64,000 bases of DNA from Rhodocollybia butyracea (lineage: Eukaryota > Basidiomycota > Agaricomycetes > Agaricales > Omphalotaceae): NCBI GenBank assembly GCA_015501585.1, contig JADNRY010000226.1, positions 1 through 64,000 on the forward strand. Reading direction: 5' to 3'. The position numbers and the translations under genes are program-made. This document shows positions 30,444 through 41,915 of this stretch, in pieces. The notes below the pieces were generated by a model. The model had not been told where the DNA came from, ran no database searches, and was given only the letters and a program-made list of their open reading frames with translations. The stretch's first letter is position 1. Each line of letters opens with the position of its first letter.

Positions 30444-33400
30444 ATGTTTGCACATGCATCCCATTTTGGAATTGAGGCGTCTACTTTTATTAACGTTGGA
30501 CGAGATTATGTAGTCAACATCGGAGGAGCACAGACCCCTGTTCGGCCCGAATTAGGTATTGATAATGTCCTATGCTGTCCCCCTCCCAGCAAGGACTTTG
30601 TGGGCAGAGAATCCATTCTACAAAAACTATTCAAGTTTTTTGTAGCTCCAGTTGTATCCATTACATGTGAAAAACCCGAGATGATGGAGGATATAGTTAC
30701 TAGAGTCAAGGGATGGTCAGGGTATGTTTGTAGACCACTTCTGAGAGGAATTTTCATTGACATCGCTTAGCTTTTCCTTTGTAAAATGGGATGCGAGCTC
30801 TGAGGATGGTCTTGAGAATGGGTTAGATGAATGGAACTCAGTGGTGGGCCGCACTCCGAAGAATACTCTCCTCATGTTGGAGAGCGCAGACCCATCACTT
30901 GAACTGGATTCCTACATTCCTTACTCCTTGCAAACTCCTGTTCTCATTTTAAGTATGAGCAGTAGGATCTCAGCTTTTGCCTCAAATCCTGGCTGTATCT
31001 TCATGCCACCCGCATCCATGAATAAACCAGCCTACCGGAAATTCCTTGATGATGTTAGAAGGGCCTTTGTCTGTGGGCAACGCATTGTTCCACTTGTAGC
31101 AAGAGGTGGAACAGGCAAAACACAAGTTGCTCGGAAGTTTGTTCAGGAATATGGATGGAGGTAGGTGGACATGTGGCATATTATTTTTTATTTAAGCTCA
31201 TCTGTTGCTAGGTTCTCGCATCACTGGGTTGTTGATGCATCTTCTAAGTTCTGAGTCCACACTTGTTGCCAATTTCAAAATACTTGGAAATGCTGCTAAC
31301 ATCGGTAATGAAGTTCAGGACATCTGCCAGTTCTTGAAGAATCAGAGGGAGGAATGGCTCCTGATATTTGACAACGCGGATCATGGTGTAAATCTTGTCA
31401 AATATATCCCACAGTGCAATCATGGCAACTTTATCATTACAAGCCGTGATAAAGATGTCCACCAGCTGTCATCTGATAGATCCTTTGGGGATATCACAGA
31501 TCTTAGTGTAGATGAGGCCATCAAGCTTCTTCTCAAGTCTGCCAGTCAGGAAGATACAAAAGATACCCACCTGGCCATAGTACATGCTCTGGGTTGCCAG
31601 GCCTTGGCAATTGCCACTGCTGGGACTTATGTCTCCCAACACCCCACATGTCAACTTAAAGACTATCTAAAAGTCTTCAATCAAAAGCATGATGCATTAC
31701 TTAAGTATCCATTGAGGACTGTGGACAGATATGAGAGGACAATTCTGGCTGCATTTTACCTTTCTTTTGATTTTTTGTCCCCGCCCACACAGGCCTTCAT
31801 GCAAATGTGTTCATTTTTCCATCACTTTAGCATTCCTGTTGACATATTCTATCGTGGAATATCCTTTACTAAGGACAAAGATGAGATACTCCCTGGTGAA
31901 GAGGAATCTGTGAATTTGATTGCAGAGAAGTTGATATCCTTTGTGGGCAAGTTTTCTACCAATCTTGAGGTAGATGCAAGTATCAATGAACTTGCCAAGC
32001 TGTCTCTAACGGCTTACAATCCAGCTAATCAATCACTTTCCTTTCATCCTGTTGTTCACCACTGTGCACAACAGACAATAGGCAAAGATAATCCGGCTCA
32101 TACAGCTACACTCCTGTTGGCTCATGCAACGCCTGGGTACGGGGTCTCTGGTGATGATTATAACTTTCAACGGCAGCTTTTTCCACATGCACATCACCTG
32201 TTTCAGGATAGGACTAGTTTTCCAGGAGTGTTTATAAGTCTAAAGTTGTCATATATCTTTAAGCAGAAGGGTCATTGGTCCATTGTTGAGAGGTTGGAAA
32301 GACAAGTTTTGCAAAGCCAGAAGACTGCCCTTGGAGAGCAACATCCTGCCACTCTGACTTCAATGTCCAACCTTGCCTTAACATATTGTTGTTTGGGAAG
32401 ATACAATGAAGCTGAAATATTGGGGAAGGAGGTGGTACAGGTCCGCAAAGCTGTGCATGGAGACCAACACCCTCACACTTTGATATCCATGTCCAACCTT
32501 GCCTCGACATATTCTAGTTTAGGAAGATACAATGAAGCTGAAGCATTGGGGAAGGAGGTGATACAAGTCTGCAGAACTGTACTTGTGAGTGTGGGCCACT
32601 GCGCCAAGCGCATGGCAGGTACGAGTCCTGTAAAACACTAGTTATAAAACCTTGAACGGAAAAATCAGTATCACTGGCGAAAGATAAAAAGCTAAAGAGC
32701 GGGCAACTATTAAATGCCATGTGGCAGGAAAGAGTGCACTGCACCAAGAATTTGCAGATCAGAGGCGATAAGACGTGCAACTGGAACGGCAAGAATCAGA
32801 ATAAATCAAAGAGCATCACATGCCAAACGCTTTGACATTCCCAAATATGGTGAAACGACTCTCCCTAATTTGGACAAGATCAACCCTAATCGGGACAAAG
32901 TTCCCACGCGAAACCGGCCATAAGGACGAGCCTTCATTACATTCAGGACTCGTAACTTGGAGACCAGCATCTTCACACTTTGACTTCCATGTCCAACCTT
33001 GCCTTGACATATTCTAGCTTGGGAAGATACAGTGAAGCTGAAAGATTGGGGAAGGAGGTGGTACAAGTCTGCAAAACTGTACTTGGAGACCAGCATCCAG
33101 GCACTTTGACTTCCATGTCCAACCTTGCCTTGACATATTCTAGCTTGGGAAGATACAATGAAGCTGAAGTATTGGGCAAGGAGGTGGTACAAGCCTGCAA
33201 AACTATACTTGGAGACCAGCATCCCAACACTTTAACTTCCATGTCTAACCTTTCCTTGACATATTCTAACTTGGGAAGATACAATAAAGCTGAAGTATTA
33301 GGGAAGGAGGTGCTACAAATCCGCAAAACTGTGCTTGGAGACCAGCACCCAGACACTTTGACTTCTATGTCCAACCTTGTCTTGACATTCTATCATTTGC

Positions 33401-34227
33401 GAAGATACAATGAAGCTGAAGTAATGGGAAAGGAGGTGCTACAAATCCGCAAAACTGTGCTTGGACCCCAACATCCTCGCACTTTAACTTCCATGTCCAT
33501 CCTTGCCTCAAACTATTCCCAGCTGGGAAAATACAATGAAGCTGAAGTAATGGGAAAGGAGGTGCTACAAATCCGCAAAACTGTGCTTGGACCCCAACAT
33601 CCTCACACTTTAACTTCCATGTCCATCCTTGCCTCAAACTATTCCCAGCTGGGAAAATACAGCGAAGCTGAACTATTAGAGAAAGAGGTAATGCAAACCC
33701 GCAAAACTGTGCTTGGAGACCAGCATCCTAACACTTTAATTTCCATGTCCAATCTTGCCTTGACATATCATCATTTGCGAAGGTACAATGAAGCTGAAGT
33801 ATTGGGGAAGGAGGTTGTACAAATCCGCAAAACTGTGCTTGGAGCCCAGCACCCTGACACTTTGACTTCCATGTCCAACCTTGCCTCAATATATTCTAGC
33901 TTGGAAAGACATGATGAAGCTGAAGTATTGGGCAAGGAAGTGGTACAAGTACGCAAAACCGTGCTTGGAGCCCAGCATCCTCAGACCTTGACTTCCATGT
34001 CCATCCTTGCCTCAAGCTATTCCCTGCGGGGCAAATGCAATGAAGCTGAAGCATTGGAGAAGGAGTTGGTACAAATATCCAAAACTGTGCTTGGAGACCA
34101 GCATCCCGGCACCCTAGCTTTCATGTCCAAGCTTGCGTTGAACTATATCAAGATGGGAAGATTCAAGGAAGCTGAGGCATTGCAGCATGAGATTGCACCA
34201 ATCAAATCTTTAAACCCAACTGTATGA
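30444..34227 (+). pseudogene. NB-ARC/TPR STAND (NLR-like) gene, disrupted
   Basis: Exons 30444-30721, 30771-31160 and 31212 onward. The N-terminus (MFAHASHFGIEASTFINV, then CPPPSKDFVGRES) is typical of Agaricomycete STAND proteins. Exon 2 ends in a P-loop, GGTGKT, near residue 205. Then come Walker B (WLLIFDNADH), an RNBS-B-like GNFIITSRD and a GLPL-like LGCQALAIA. The C-terminal half is thirteen 42-residue kinesin-light-chain-like TPRs (HPxTLTSMSNLALTYSSLGR pattern). Such proteins are thought to sense ligands through the repeats and switch on effectors, as in NLRs. Two lesions are visible. An extra T at 31249-31250 shifts the frame right after WVVDASSKF and leads to TGA. A 369-bp insertion at 32586 interrupts TPR 3. 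Neither is removed by a plausible intron. The frame after the insertion is clean to the stop at 34225. Loss may be recent, or one lesion could be a sequence error. Confidence 0.7.
32586..32954. mobile_element. 369-bp insertion in the TPR region, 5-bp target duplication
   Basis: Sequence foreign to the TPR array between two copies of ACTTG (32581-32585 and 32955-32959); joining them restores an uninterrupted repeat unit (VLGDQH). An inverted pair TACGAGTCCTG (32620-32630) and CAGGACTCGTA (32944-32954) bounds the inner 335 bp, leaving 34 bp outside on the left. So either the element has one internal inverted end, or a TA-type MITE is nested next to another fragment. It creates an in-frame stop near 32639. 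Confidence 0.75.
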
Positions 34228-34622
34228 TAGGATACTAGGTTGATATTAGGATATGATTAGTGATTACACTTAAAACAAATTGACCATACTCTGACAAAAC
34301 TGTCTTTCTATTCTGGTGCAGGGCACCGCCTCCAGCGGGGACCATCAACTTTTGGTCTTGATATACATGTAACATGTGTGAATGCTCAGGCTCAGGCTCA
34401 GGCTCAGGCTGTATATGGATTGTGAGGTAGTAGCCATTAGTTCAAGGAGGTTACTACTATCAATGTTCTTCCAACGTACATTATCATGGCAATTTTCAGT
34501 AGTAAGTACGGACTTTCTGCAATAAGCATAGTATTAAGGGGGAGTACAGAAAGTTCCTTTATAGCAGGCAAATAAAATCAGAACAGCCACTCTACACTCT
34601 ATACTGAATATCATAGTAAGCA
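34228..34622 (+). repeat. 3' flank of the NB-ARC/TPR gene (arm C)
   Basis: Homologous to 24354-24731. It has an expanded GGCTCA hexanucleotide run at about 34387-34412 and the uninterrupted TAGTAAGC-AGACAAG junction at 34613-34627. Confidence 0.7.
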
Positions 34623-35439
34623 GACAAGTCTGTATTTGAAGCGTGAATGAGTGTTCTTTCATGTAAAATGAATGGGGACGACCTCTAGTATAAAAGTTCA
34701 AAGTGTTAAGGTAAAGGGGTAAGTGAGGATGGCAATGCGCTAAGAGACTTCGTATTCCAACTAATCACAGCCGATGCAAAGCAGCAGAGTTTTTTCTTCT
34801 TGTTGAGAACGGACCGCCGGTCCGACGACGGTTGTTTCGGGCTCAAGTAGCACCACCGGCATGATACCCGCCACCCCGTGTCTTACTGTATTTGTTATTA
34901 CTTTACTATTTATATTGACTACCGTACTTCCAATAAAGGGATCGTTTGCGCCCCCCGTTTCCGCGCCCCCTAAATTCTGTCTGATAAGCTTTTGCTTATT
35001 ATCGCTTCTGGACCTATCGCTCACACTTCTGTTTGTGGCCGGCGGGCCAAAAATGATGTCATCATCGTTAGGTGGAAGTGGACAAATCCGGATTTGAACC
35101 GGAGACCTTTCGCAATGATACTTGGAACTACTACATGCAAAGCGAACGTGATAACCCCTACACCATATGCCCAATGACATACTTTCACATGCGGGGGCAT
35201 TGGTAGCCTGTTCCGACGGCCGATGCTAGCTGGGTATATTAGGGGAGAGAACAATGAAAGGATAATAGTGTAGTAGTGGAGTCTCGTAGAAATACATAAA
35301 TTCAAAAGGTCAGAAATTTAACTTAGTAGTTTGTCATGGGCGTGCCCTGCCACCATTTCACCTAGCACCTTTGACACCGTGTGGCACCGGTCATCATCAG
35401 GGATGCTCAAAGTATGGGCCACTCTATTAGCATTTGCGT
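34623..35439. other. Stretch present in arm C but not in arm B
   Basis: About 0.75 kb between the two homologous blocks has no partner in arm B apart from a tRNA-like head at 35080-35172. The GGACCGCCGGTCC palindrome lies near 34809. Ends and target duplications were not found, so insertion in C and deletion in B are both possible. Confidence 0.4.
35080..35172 (-). repeat. tRNA-Ala-like sequence with intron-like stretch (head 5)
   Basis: Best preserved of the family. Acceptor GGGCATA/TTTGTCC pairs at six of seven (with one G-T). The anticodon stem TTCGC/GCGAA is perfect, the loop is TTTGCAT with anticodon TGC (Ala), an intron-like stretch of about 19 nt lies next to it, and the T-arm TCCGG-TTCAAAT-CCGGA is perfect. 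It could be a weak tRNA gene or the founder-like copy of the SINE heads. Confidence 0.5.
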
Positions 35440-35594
35440 CCGGGGCCGGGTGATGGATTATGTCTCCAACGTTCAAAGCAAAAAGATTTAGGCTTCGGAG
35501 GCAGGGACAAATTCTAGTACCTCCGCGAGGCTTCCGGGACTCTGGATAAATAAGCGAGAAAATAGAAAATCTTTCCGCCATACTCTTCCAAAAT

Positions 35595-35678
35595 AGACAA
35601 ACTCAGACTTGAACCGGAGGTCATTCGTTCCACGAAAGGAATGCAAAGCGAACGTGGTAACCCCTTCACCATATGCCC
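35595..35678 (-). repeat. tRNA-Ala-like SINE head 6
   Basis: Partner of head 3 (25732-25815): same B-box variant GGTTCAAGTC and same disturbed anticodon region. Confidence 0.55.
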
Positions 35679-35883
35679 AGCAACATATTATTGCTTGTAT
35701 GAGTGATCACTGACATCTTGTTCCATCGGCCAATGGCGACATGGATTCTACATTTCTGTGGGGTACATACTGGAGAGGGAGAGAGCAAGGTGACAGGAAA
35801 AATTCCGCTGCCTCTGCGAGACCTTGCGAGACCTCCAAGCGATTTTTTTTCACAAAATGGAAAAAGCTCGCTCGTGAAACCAC

Positions 35884-35967
35884 GGACAGCTCCGGATTTG
35901 AACCGGAGACCTTTCGCAGGTGCAAAGCCATGCATGGGGAGCGTGATAACCCCTAGACCATATGCCC
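35884..35967 (-). repeat. tRNA-Ala-like SINE head 7
   Basis: Partner of head 4 (26015-26097). Intact B-box, D-arm side TGGTCTAGGGGTTATCACG, T-arm fully paired. Acceptor positions 6 and 7 are unpaired. Confidence 0.55.
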
Positions 35968-37462
35968 ACTACCATGTTATTGTATGTAGCAGTGATAGCC
36001 TGTTCCGACGGCTGATGGAACTGTAGAGGGAGAGAGCCACGAAAGTGTAGCTGGTACCAGATGTGCAGGTAGAAGTGCGCCCCTAATATGTATGCCAATT
36101 GGGCTCTGTTCCTTCTAATAGTCCGCATTGACTGTCTGGGAAAGATGACCATGTACCATGCGTATTGCAGGAGAACTTCATTTCATGGGGCGTACAAGAG
36201 ACATAGAGAGAAAGAAAGAACATACAGTAATCGGTGCCCATCTCCATTCGCCAAGTTTAGAACTGTTCGATGAAGTTTGATCAATTGATTTCTTACGAGT
36301 TACCCACTTTCTTCTTCATGGTATACTCGGTTGCACAATAGTTGAAGGTCCGAACAATGTTAGGTTTCTTCGGGAAGCCCATTCTAGGCCGATATGACGC
36401 GACGTCGCGTCGAAGCACCTTTTCCATCGAAAACTCAACTAAGGAGAAAGTGAACTTTGGATTGCGCATATTTTTTTAGTGTGCAGCGCATCCTTCTTCA
36501 TGTAGAATAAGTATCTCTGGGGGAATCTTCCGCCTCGTGGCTGAAAGAGACGCGGTTTGCTATTGTTTGAAATAGAGAAGGTGGCCGGACTTCAATGAAG
36601 CGGGGATAAGAAGAGCGGGAGGTGTAAGTAGAATCATTGAACCAGTGCCTGTTAGAACCTAGGATTTGTTCGAGACTTGGTACACGAGTAGCTACAATGC
36701 TCTACAGTGGCTATTCAGCGATGTGTGTTGTACTATGAGATATAAAAGATCAGAATCAGTAGTGAAGCCGCAAGTGAAGAGCATCGCCTTGAAACTCATT
36801 GGATGAACGGACTCTGAAGAGAAAGTAATTTGAGGTGTAACGCGACTGCAAGATATCTATCGAAAATCAGATCGTAAGTACTTCTCTTCGACATCGAGAA
36901 AGTGCCTGGGCTAGTCATCATTGCACCGCCAATCCAGGATTTGCACCATCTAATAGGATGTACGTGTTCACCGCTACTGACGCGGACGACGCATCTCTTT
37001 CTTGGCTTCCGTCTACGCGTGTTCTTGGCCGGCTTGATCATTGTCTGTCTACGTACGTGCCCAGCTAAGCGCTGATGGGCGCGAACACGTTACACGCAAG
37101 CTCCGTGTATTTGTTTCGAGTCATTTAGTTTTATTTTGTTTCTTGATTTGCTACTACCGTCTCGAAGTTTGCTTGAAGACCCGGTACAAGATCTGCAACT
37201 CGAGGTGCCATGAGTCAGGAGTTTTGCTCCGACCGCCCTAGCTTCCAGGTTTGACGTTTAAACGTTTACTGTTTATCAATCTTCTGTATTGACTTGTGGC
37301 CCTGGAACTCTCGAGGATCTGCAGAATTTGGATGAAAAGAAAAACTTGTGGCGAGAAGAATGACGCGGGCCTCGGGAAGTCGGCCTTTGTGGGTGGTTAC
37401 GGCATGAATTGACTTTCGTGGGTACAGTGAATAAAGTATGTGCGCTCCGAGATTTAGGGTTA

Positions 37463-38092
37463 GTCCTGCAACTTTTTCAGGGTGAAAAATTCAGACGTCA
37501 AAATATTTCGAATGAGCGGAGCGCTCGGGACGGAACACATGATACTACAGTAACAGATGACAATATGTGACTAACATCGTTACTCGTCGTTATATCTCTT
37601 ATTTCTTGCAATCTGGTACTTATTTTAAGTTGTTTTTATGATTTTTTGGCATGTTTTGAACTCTAAGCTGCGTACAAATGGAATCAGGAATGCCATGGCC
37701 CAGTTTTCACTGCTATCTGTACTCCTAGGCTCAGGGCATAGAACTGTGTAGTCAGGTCTGTGTGCACAAGAAGAAAGATACGACAGGGCATAGAACTGTG
37801 TAGTCAGGTCTGTGTGCACAAGAAGAAAGATACGAGGTCATACTAAGGATAAAATGTAGCCAAAAGAATACACATGATATAGAAGAGTATTTTCTTTCAT
37901 TTTCTCCTGTTCTGTGCTCTTTATTATACCTTTGCACCTCCCTAATTCATAGTAATTGCATGATCCTACACGACGTGACAAAAGGTGACAACAAGGTCAT
38001 TCTATTGCGCCATCATACGACCGTAGCGCCTTGTAGCGCCGGCCAAAGATATTTTGATGCCCGAAATTTTCGCCCTGAAAAAGTTGCAGGAC
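37463..38092. mobile_element. MITE with long TIRs and TA target (Tc1/mariner-like), 630 bp
   Basis: The ends GTCCTGCAACTTTTTCAGGG and its complement are identical for 20 bp, and the inverted repeat continues with few mismatches for about 50 bp (to TCAAAATAT). TA flanks both sides (37461-37462 and 38093-38094). Module copy B lacks it near 27550. No transposase frame. Confidence 0.88.
37733..37836. repeat. 52-bp tandem duplication inside the MITE
   Basis: GGGCATAGAACTGTGTAGTC and the following 32 bp occur twice back to back (about 37733-37784 and 37785-37836) with no difference seen. Confidence 0.8.
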
Positions 38093-38539
38093 TAAGCCTT
38101 ATAACCGACGTGGCTAACTAGCGCTCTAGAATTTACCTTTCTTCATTGGCTTGGCTATCTTCTCAAGTGACGTGGAATTCTTATAGCTTAACTGTTCAAA
38201 TGTTCATACTGGAAACCAGCTCACGAATTAATACAATGACCTTTCAAAATGACGCGCCAACGACGCGACTTTCTCTTCATATTTCCGCAACATTTTTGGC
38301 TTTGGCCCGACCTCGCATCACACTCGAGCCCGCCCAGCAAGTGCCTCAACCAGTTCCGGCGTTTCCCTTGGCCTACCACCAGCGACTCCAATTTGCTCTT
38401 ATCCACGTTTTCTCATCGTACAGAAATGGTCATACCTCTGGCTCTCCCTCTTCATACCTATCCTACCATTTCAGACCAGAACAGGCAGTACGTCGACTCC
38501 TGGAGTTCCCACTATCCCGTCGACTGCACCGAACACAAA

Positions 38540-38935
38540 CCATTTGAATATGATACAGCAACAACAGAGGAGACGAGAAGTTGGGAATCGGAGCGCCAGT
38601 TTTTTCTGCCATCTGCATTCCAGGTCCATTCCGAGGTTCACTAGATTATTACGATTCTTACTCATTGTATTCATTTTTCTTTTGCGCAGATACACATCCT
38701 CGTCGCCCCTCTCAGCCTACTCCATGTCCTCCTTCCGCTCACGTTCGCAATCTCAAGCACCTCGAAGCTCTCACAGGTTGTGTTCTGCCTCTGCTCACCC
38801 ACACTCCGCCTCCAGTACCGCCCGTATGCTGAAAGGTAGCATGACGCATGTGTCCAGGGTAATATCGGCGTGGATACAGATATTCGTCACGGACGACAGT
38901 CCAACAAGCGCAGATCCAAGTCTGTTCCGACTCTG
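38540..38935 (+). pseudogene. Degenerate copy of the DUF6699-like gene
   Basis: Starts near ATGATACAGCAACAACAGAG as at 17.68 kb (minus). A TTTTGCGCAG acceptor at about 38689 is followed by HVRNLKHLEALTGCVL, like the 16.3-kb copy. Frames break soon after. It serves as the empty-site reference for the element at 16516-17559. Confidence 0.4.
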
Positions 38936-40300
38936 ATCAGTGATTCTGGACCTCTTCCTCCTCCTACCTCTTTACCACTCCCACTCATCCATTTCGCATA
39001 CATACATTTTTCGAATCCCTCTACTCTCTGATCTGCTTTTCTATACATACTCATAGATACATAAGCATATACTTGCCATTTGCATGACCTGCACGACTCT
39101 AGATCTTGTTAACATACATTGCTTTGACATCGCTTTTGACTAACTCTGACTACGCTATATATTTTTGGCTATCTGTTAGGCTATAGCCTATATGTAATAT
39201 ATGTTTGTATATACATATATGCGGTCTAGACCGCTTGCGCTTCAACTGTTCAATAAGTGATCCCAGAGTAATCCCACACCCCTCTTTTTTATACATACAT
39301 TGTCACGCTCCATACTTATTTTAGTACAAGCTTATTAGACCCGTGACTACGTCACGGAGAGAAAGGAGGATGGTGGTCTGGTGGTATTGAGCCTGGAATA
39401 CCTGGGTTCTGATATGCAACACACATTGCGCCGTATGTGTAGAATGCATGGATGAACCCAGTCCACTGAGCACTCTGCTGTTGCAGCAAAATTTGCTGGA
39501 AATTTTGAATAAGTAAAAGATGAGCATGCTTACATAGTTAGTCCAGAAGGGTTCACTTGCTGATGAGAGAACCATGACTGAGAGATAGCAGCCAAATGGT
39601 ACTGTGACGTTATTGACCTGGCAGAGACTCACAAAATATTCAACTGCTTAAGCAATGATCATAGCTACGGAGGAGCTCCAAAAGCAGGCACTCAAGGGTT
39701 GAAGTATTTCAATCTATGATAATGGGACATGGGTTGCTGATATGTCAAGGAGACCAAAAACAACTTGAAACTTGGGAATGAGTATAGCTAGTGCATGTGG
39801 GGATCCAGGATACCTACAGGTAACCTATGGAAGGAACAGCTTCTGTATCCATATATGAGATATGAGCCAGATAGAACTCATACTCATGCTCATACTATGG
39901 TCTAGAACCACATTGAGTTGCTACAGATTGCTGTGTGGAAAATCATGGAAAGAGGGATTCAAAACTTGGAAGGTGTGTCATGCCACTGCTGGCACATTCT
40001 TTCATTGTGTGTTGTTGCTGAATTATCCTTATGTTATTACTTGTATGAGACTCTCCACCATCTATGGAAAGTCTATTGACTTTCAAACCTCTCTCAGTTC
40101 AGAGTTGTACACACATTTAACTGAGATGCTCCTTTCTTCCCAATTTCCATACTTATCTTGCTCAGAATACAATTATCTACAGTAATTTCCAGCTAACCGT
40201 TTACAGGGAATGGGTTTTTGGTAGGTTTTCTCATTATGTTACAGAGCCACTGTATGGCATTGGCAAATGCAGTTCTACCGGCAGCTGCTGTGCAGCTAGA
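38936..40300. other. No gene recognised
   Basis: A perfect 14-bp palindrome GCGGTCTAGACCGC lies at about 39221, next to alternating AT tracts. A 107-codon frame at 39862-40185 has a cysteine-rich, low-plausibility composition, and I do not call it a gene. Confidence 0.45.
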
Positions 40301-40301
40301 A

Positions 40302-40590
40302 CTGATTAGATACTGTATAATTACGACTGTATGCTCCCGGGGGTCAAGGCGTTACACGTTGTTTTTTGACAAACAACATGCTCAGGGCCCGCCGTTATGC
40401 GTTACGCATAACGCTAGATGCACAAATGAATAGGGGGCCAAAGGCCCGCCGCCAAGATTTGTGACATTTCGAGCAATAGCATACTCGAACCCTCCCGTTA
40501 CACGTTACAGATTGCAAAATCCCCATGCTCGGGGGTCCTGTTACGCGTTATGGGAGCATCCGGTCGTAAATATATAGTAGATTAATGCTG
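40302..40590. mobile_element. Fold-back/MITE-like element with imperfect long TIRs
   Basis: ATGCTCCC (40331-40338) and GGGAGCAT (40552-40559) form an inverted pair. Outward of them TTACGAC and GTCGTAA pair as well, and the match continues imperfectly to CAGCTA/TAGCTG, giving arms of about 45 bp. The inside is rich in CGTTACACGTT and CGTTATGCGTTACGC motifs. No target duplication was found, so the ends are approximate. Confidence 0.6.
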
Positions 40591-41690
40591 TAGCTGGAAT
40601 CTGTTAATACTTATAGTAACATTAAAAAAAGAAAGATTAGCATAGGTAGCACTTGTAAAAGAGAGGGCGGATAGAGGCTTGGATAGAGAAGCATGTATGA
40701 TGTAACCAATAGGCCGGCTGCGGCTTATACACAGCTAGCCCAATCTATTAAACTGGGTAGAACCCAGAGCCGCTGGCGCCCAGCGTTACTGTTTTGATGC
40801 TAAGGGTCAAAATGAGCAACAGAACTGGGGATCAAATCAGTCCCAGGAAGCAAACGGATCGTCTCTGGCCCCACTCACTGTTTCAACTTGGGTTCAATCA
40901 AAGATGCACCCCGGTATAGCTTTCCGAATCTTTCAAATATTTTTCCGGTTATTCCCGATTTTTTATTCCGAGTATCCCGATCGTTCAGAACCAAATAAAC
41001 ATTATATTGCACACTATAGCTACGCTATCTGTACTTGCCTAGTACTACATACGTTGCATCACGCTAGATAAAATATCCATAATACAGAAACAATGACCTG
41101 AAGAAAATAGACTTACCGTGCTGAAGTAAAAACTAGCGAAAAAACCTACCTCTCTTGAATACAACGGTGAGTATGAGATTTGAGCGCTGTTGAACAAAAG
41201 GGAAGCGTTGAGAGATTGAGATTGTTGAGTATCTTGAACAGCTTTGAGGGTCTTGAATGGCTTGTGAATATTGCTAAGTTGTTATGAGAAGTTGCTCTTG
41301 AATATCTTGCCAACATTCGAAGCTTTCGTGGCTTGACAATGTTGAGTGAGAGGCTTGCAGTATTGATATCTGAGATCTTGAGTGTTTGCTGGGTTAAAAT
41401 CTTGCTCAGCTTGAAGATGAACGTTGAAGTTGAAGAAAGAAAGCAACGAACCAACACGTGCATGCACTGCTTCGTCATCTCGTGGTTGTTTTTGCTTCCG
41501 TCTTACGCGCTGGCGATCGCGACTGGACCTTTAACGGTTTCCGGTTAAGTCTTCAAGAACAATAAGCTGATTTCTAGTGATTAAAAAAGGACTAAGCAGA
41601 ATATACATTGCAACAATATCTCCAGCTTGTAAGTGGTGTCACTTGAGTAAAAGTTGTACTAAAGAGAAACACATAACAGTCTACGATCTA
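40591..41690. other. No gene recognised; left margin of the TET/JBP block
   Basis: From about 41150 to 41420 there are many TCTTGAA/CTTGAG-like words. Frames on the minus strand (41146-41478) look compositional rather than coding. I looked for an end inverted to the region near 51500-51760 and found none. Confidence 0.4.
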
Positions 41691-41915
41691 CGCGTAATCT
41701 AAGAGACTGTCCATGCGCTGATCAGCTATACATGCGGTTGTAGGGCTTGCGCCGTTGGTAGGTGAGCTGGTCTGAGCACCCACAGCGCTTGTAGACATGG
41801 GCATCTCCTGCAGAGCCGAGCTGTCAAATCCAGCTTCATCGAGACGCCGGCATTCGTTGATGAATCTATTCCAATGGTCAGACTCCTGTCAATAACTCAA
41901 GATGAATCAAATCGC

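Larger units (their letters stand above)
35440..38240. repeat. Repeat module, copy C
   Basis: Nearly identical to copy B over most of its length. It carries tRNA-like heads 6 and 7, the perfect 16-bp palindrome near 36398 and the late block with CTTGAAGACCC. It is lengthened by the MITE at 37463-38092. Confidence 0.75.

Noticed and set aside
32595..32612. tRNA A-box-like TTGGCGCAGTGG on the minus strand, suggesting a SINE
   Set aside because: It lies at the wrong end of the insertion and no B-box follows.
32585..32950. GTGAGT donor and TTCAG acceptor bracketing the insertion, as if it were an intron
   Set aside because: Splicing at these sites would leave GAC TCG TAA in frame; the ACTTG duplications explain the borders better.
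35080..35967. Functional tRNA-Ala genes
   Set aside because: Acceptor stems are mismatched, anticodon stems are disrupted in most copies, and all copies sit inside repeated modules; only 35080-35172 remains arguable.
39862..40185. 107-codon frame on the plus strand
   Set aside because: No recognisable motif and unlikely composition; neighbouring frames show equally long open stretches.
41146..41478. 110-codon frame on the minus strand
   Set aside because: It arises from repeated CTTGAA-type words and starts outside any visible gene structure.
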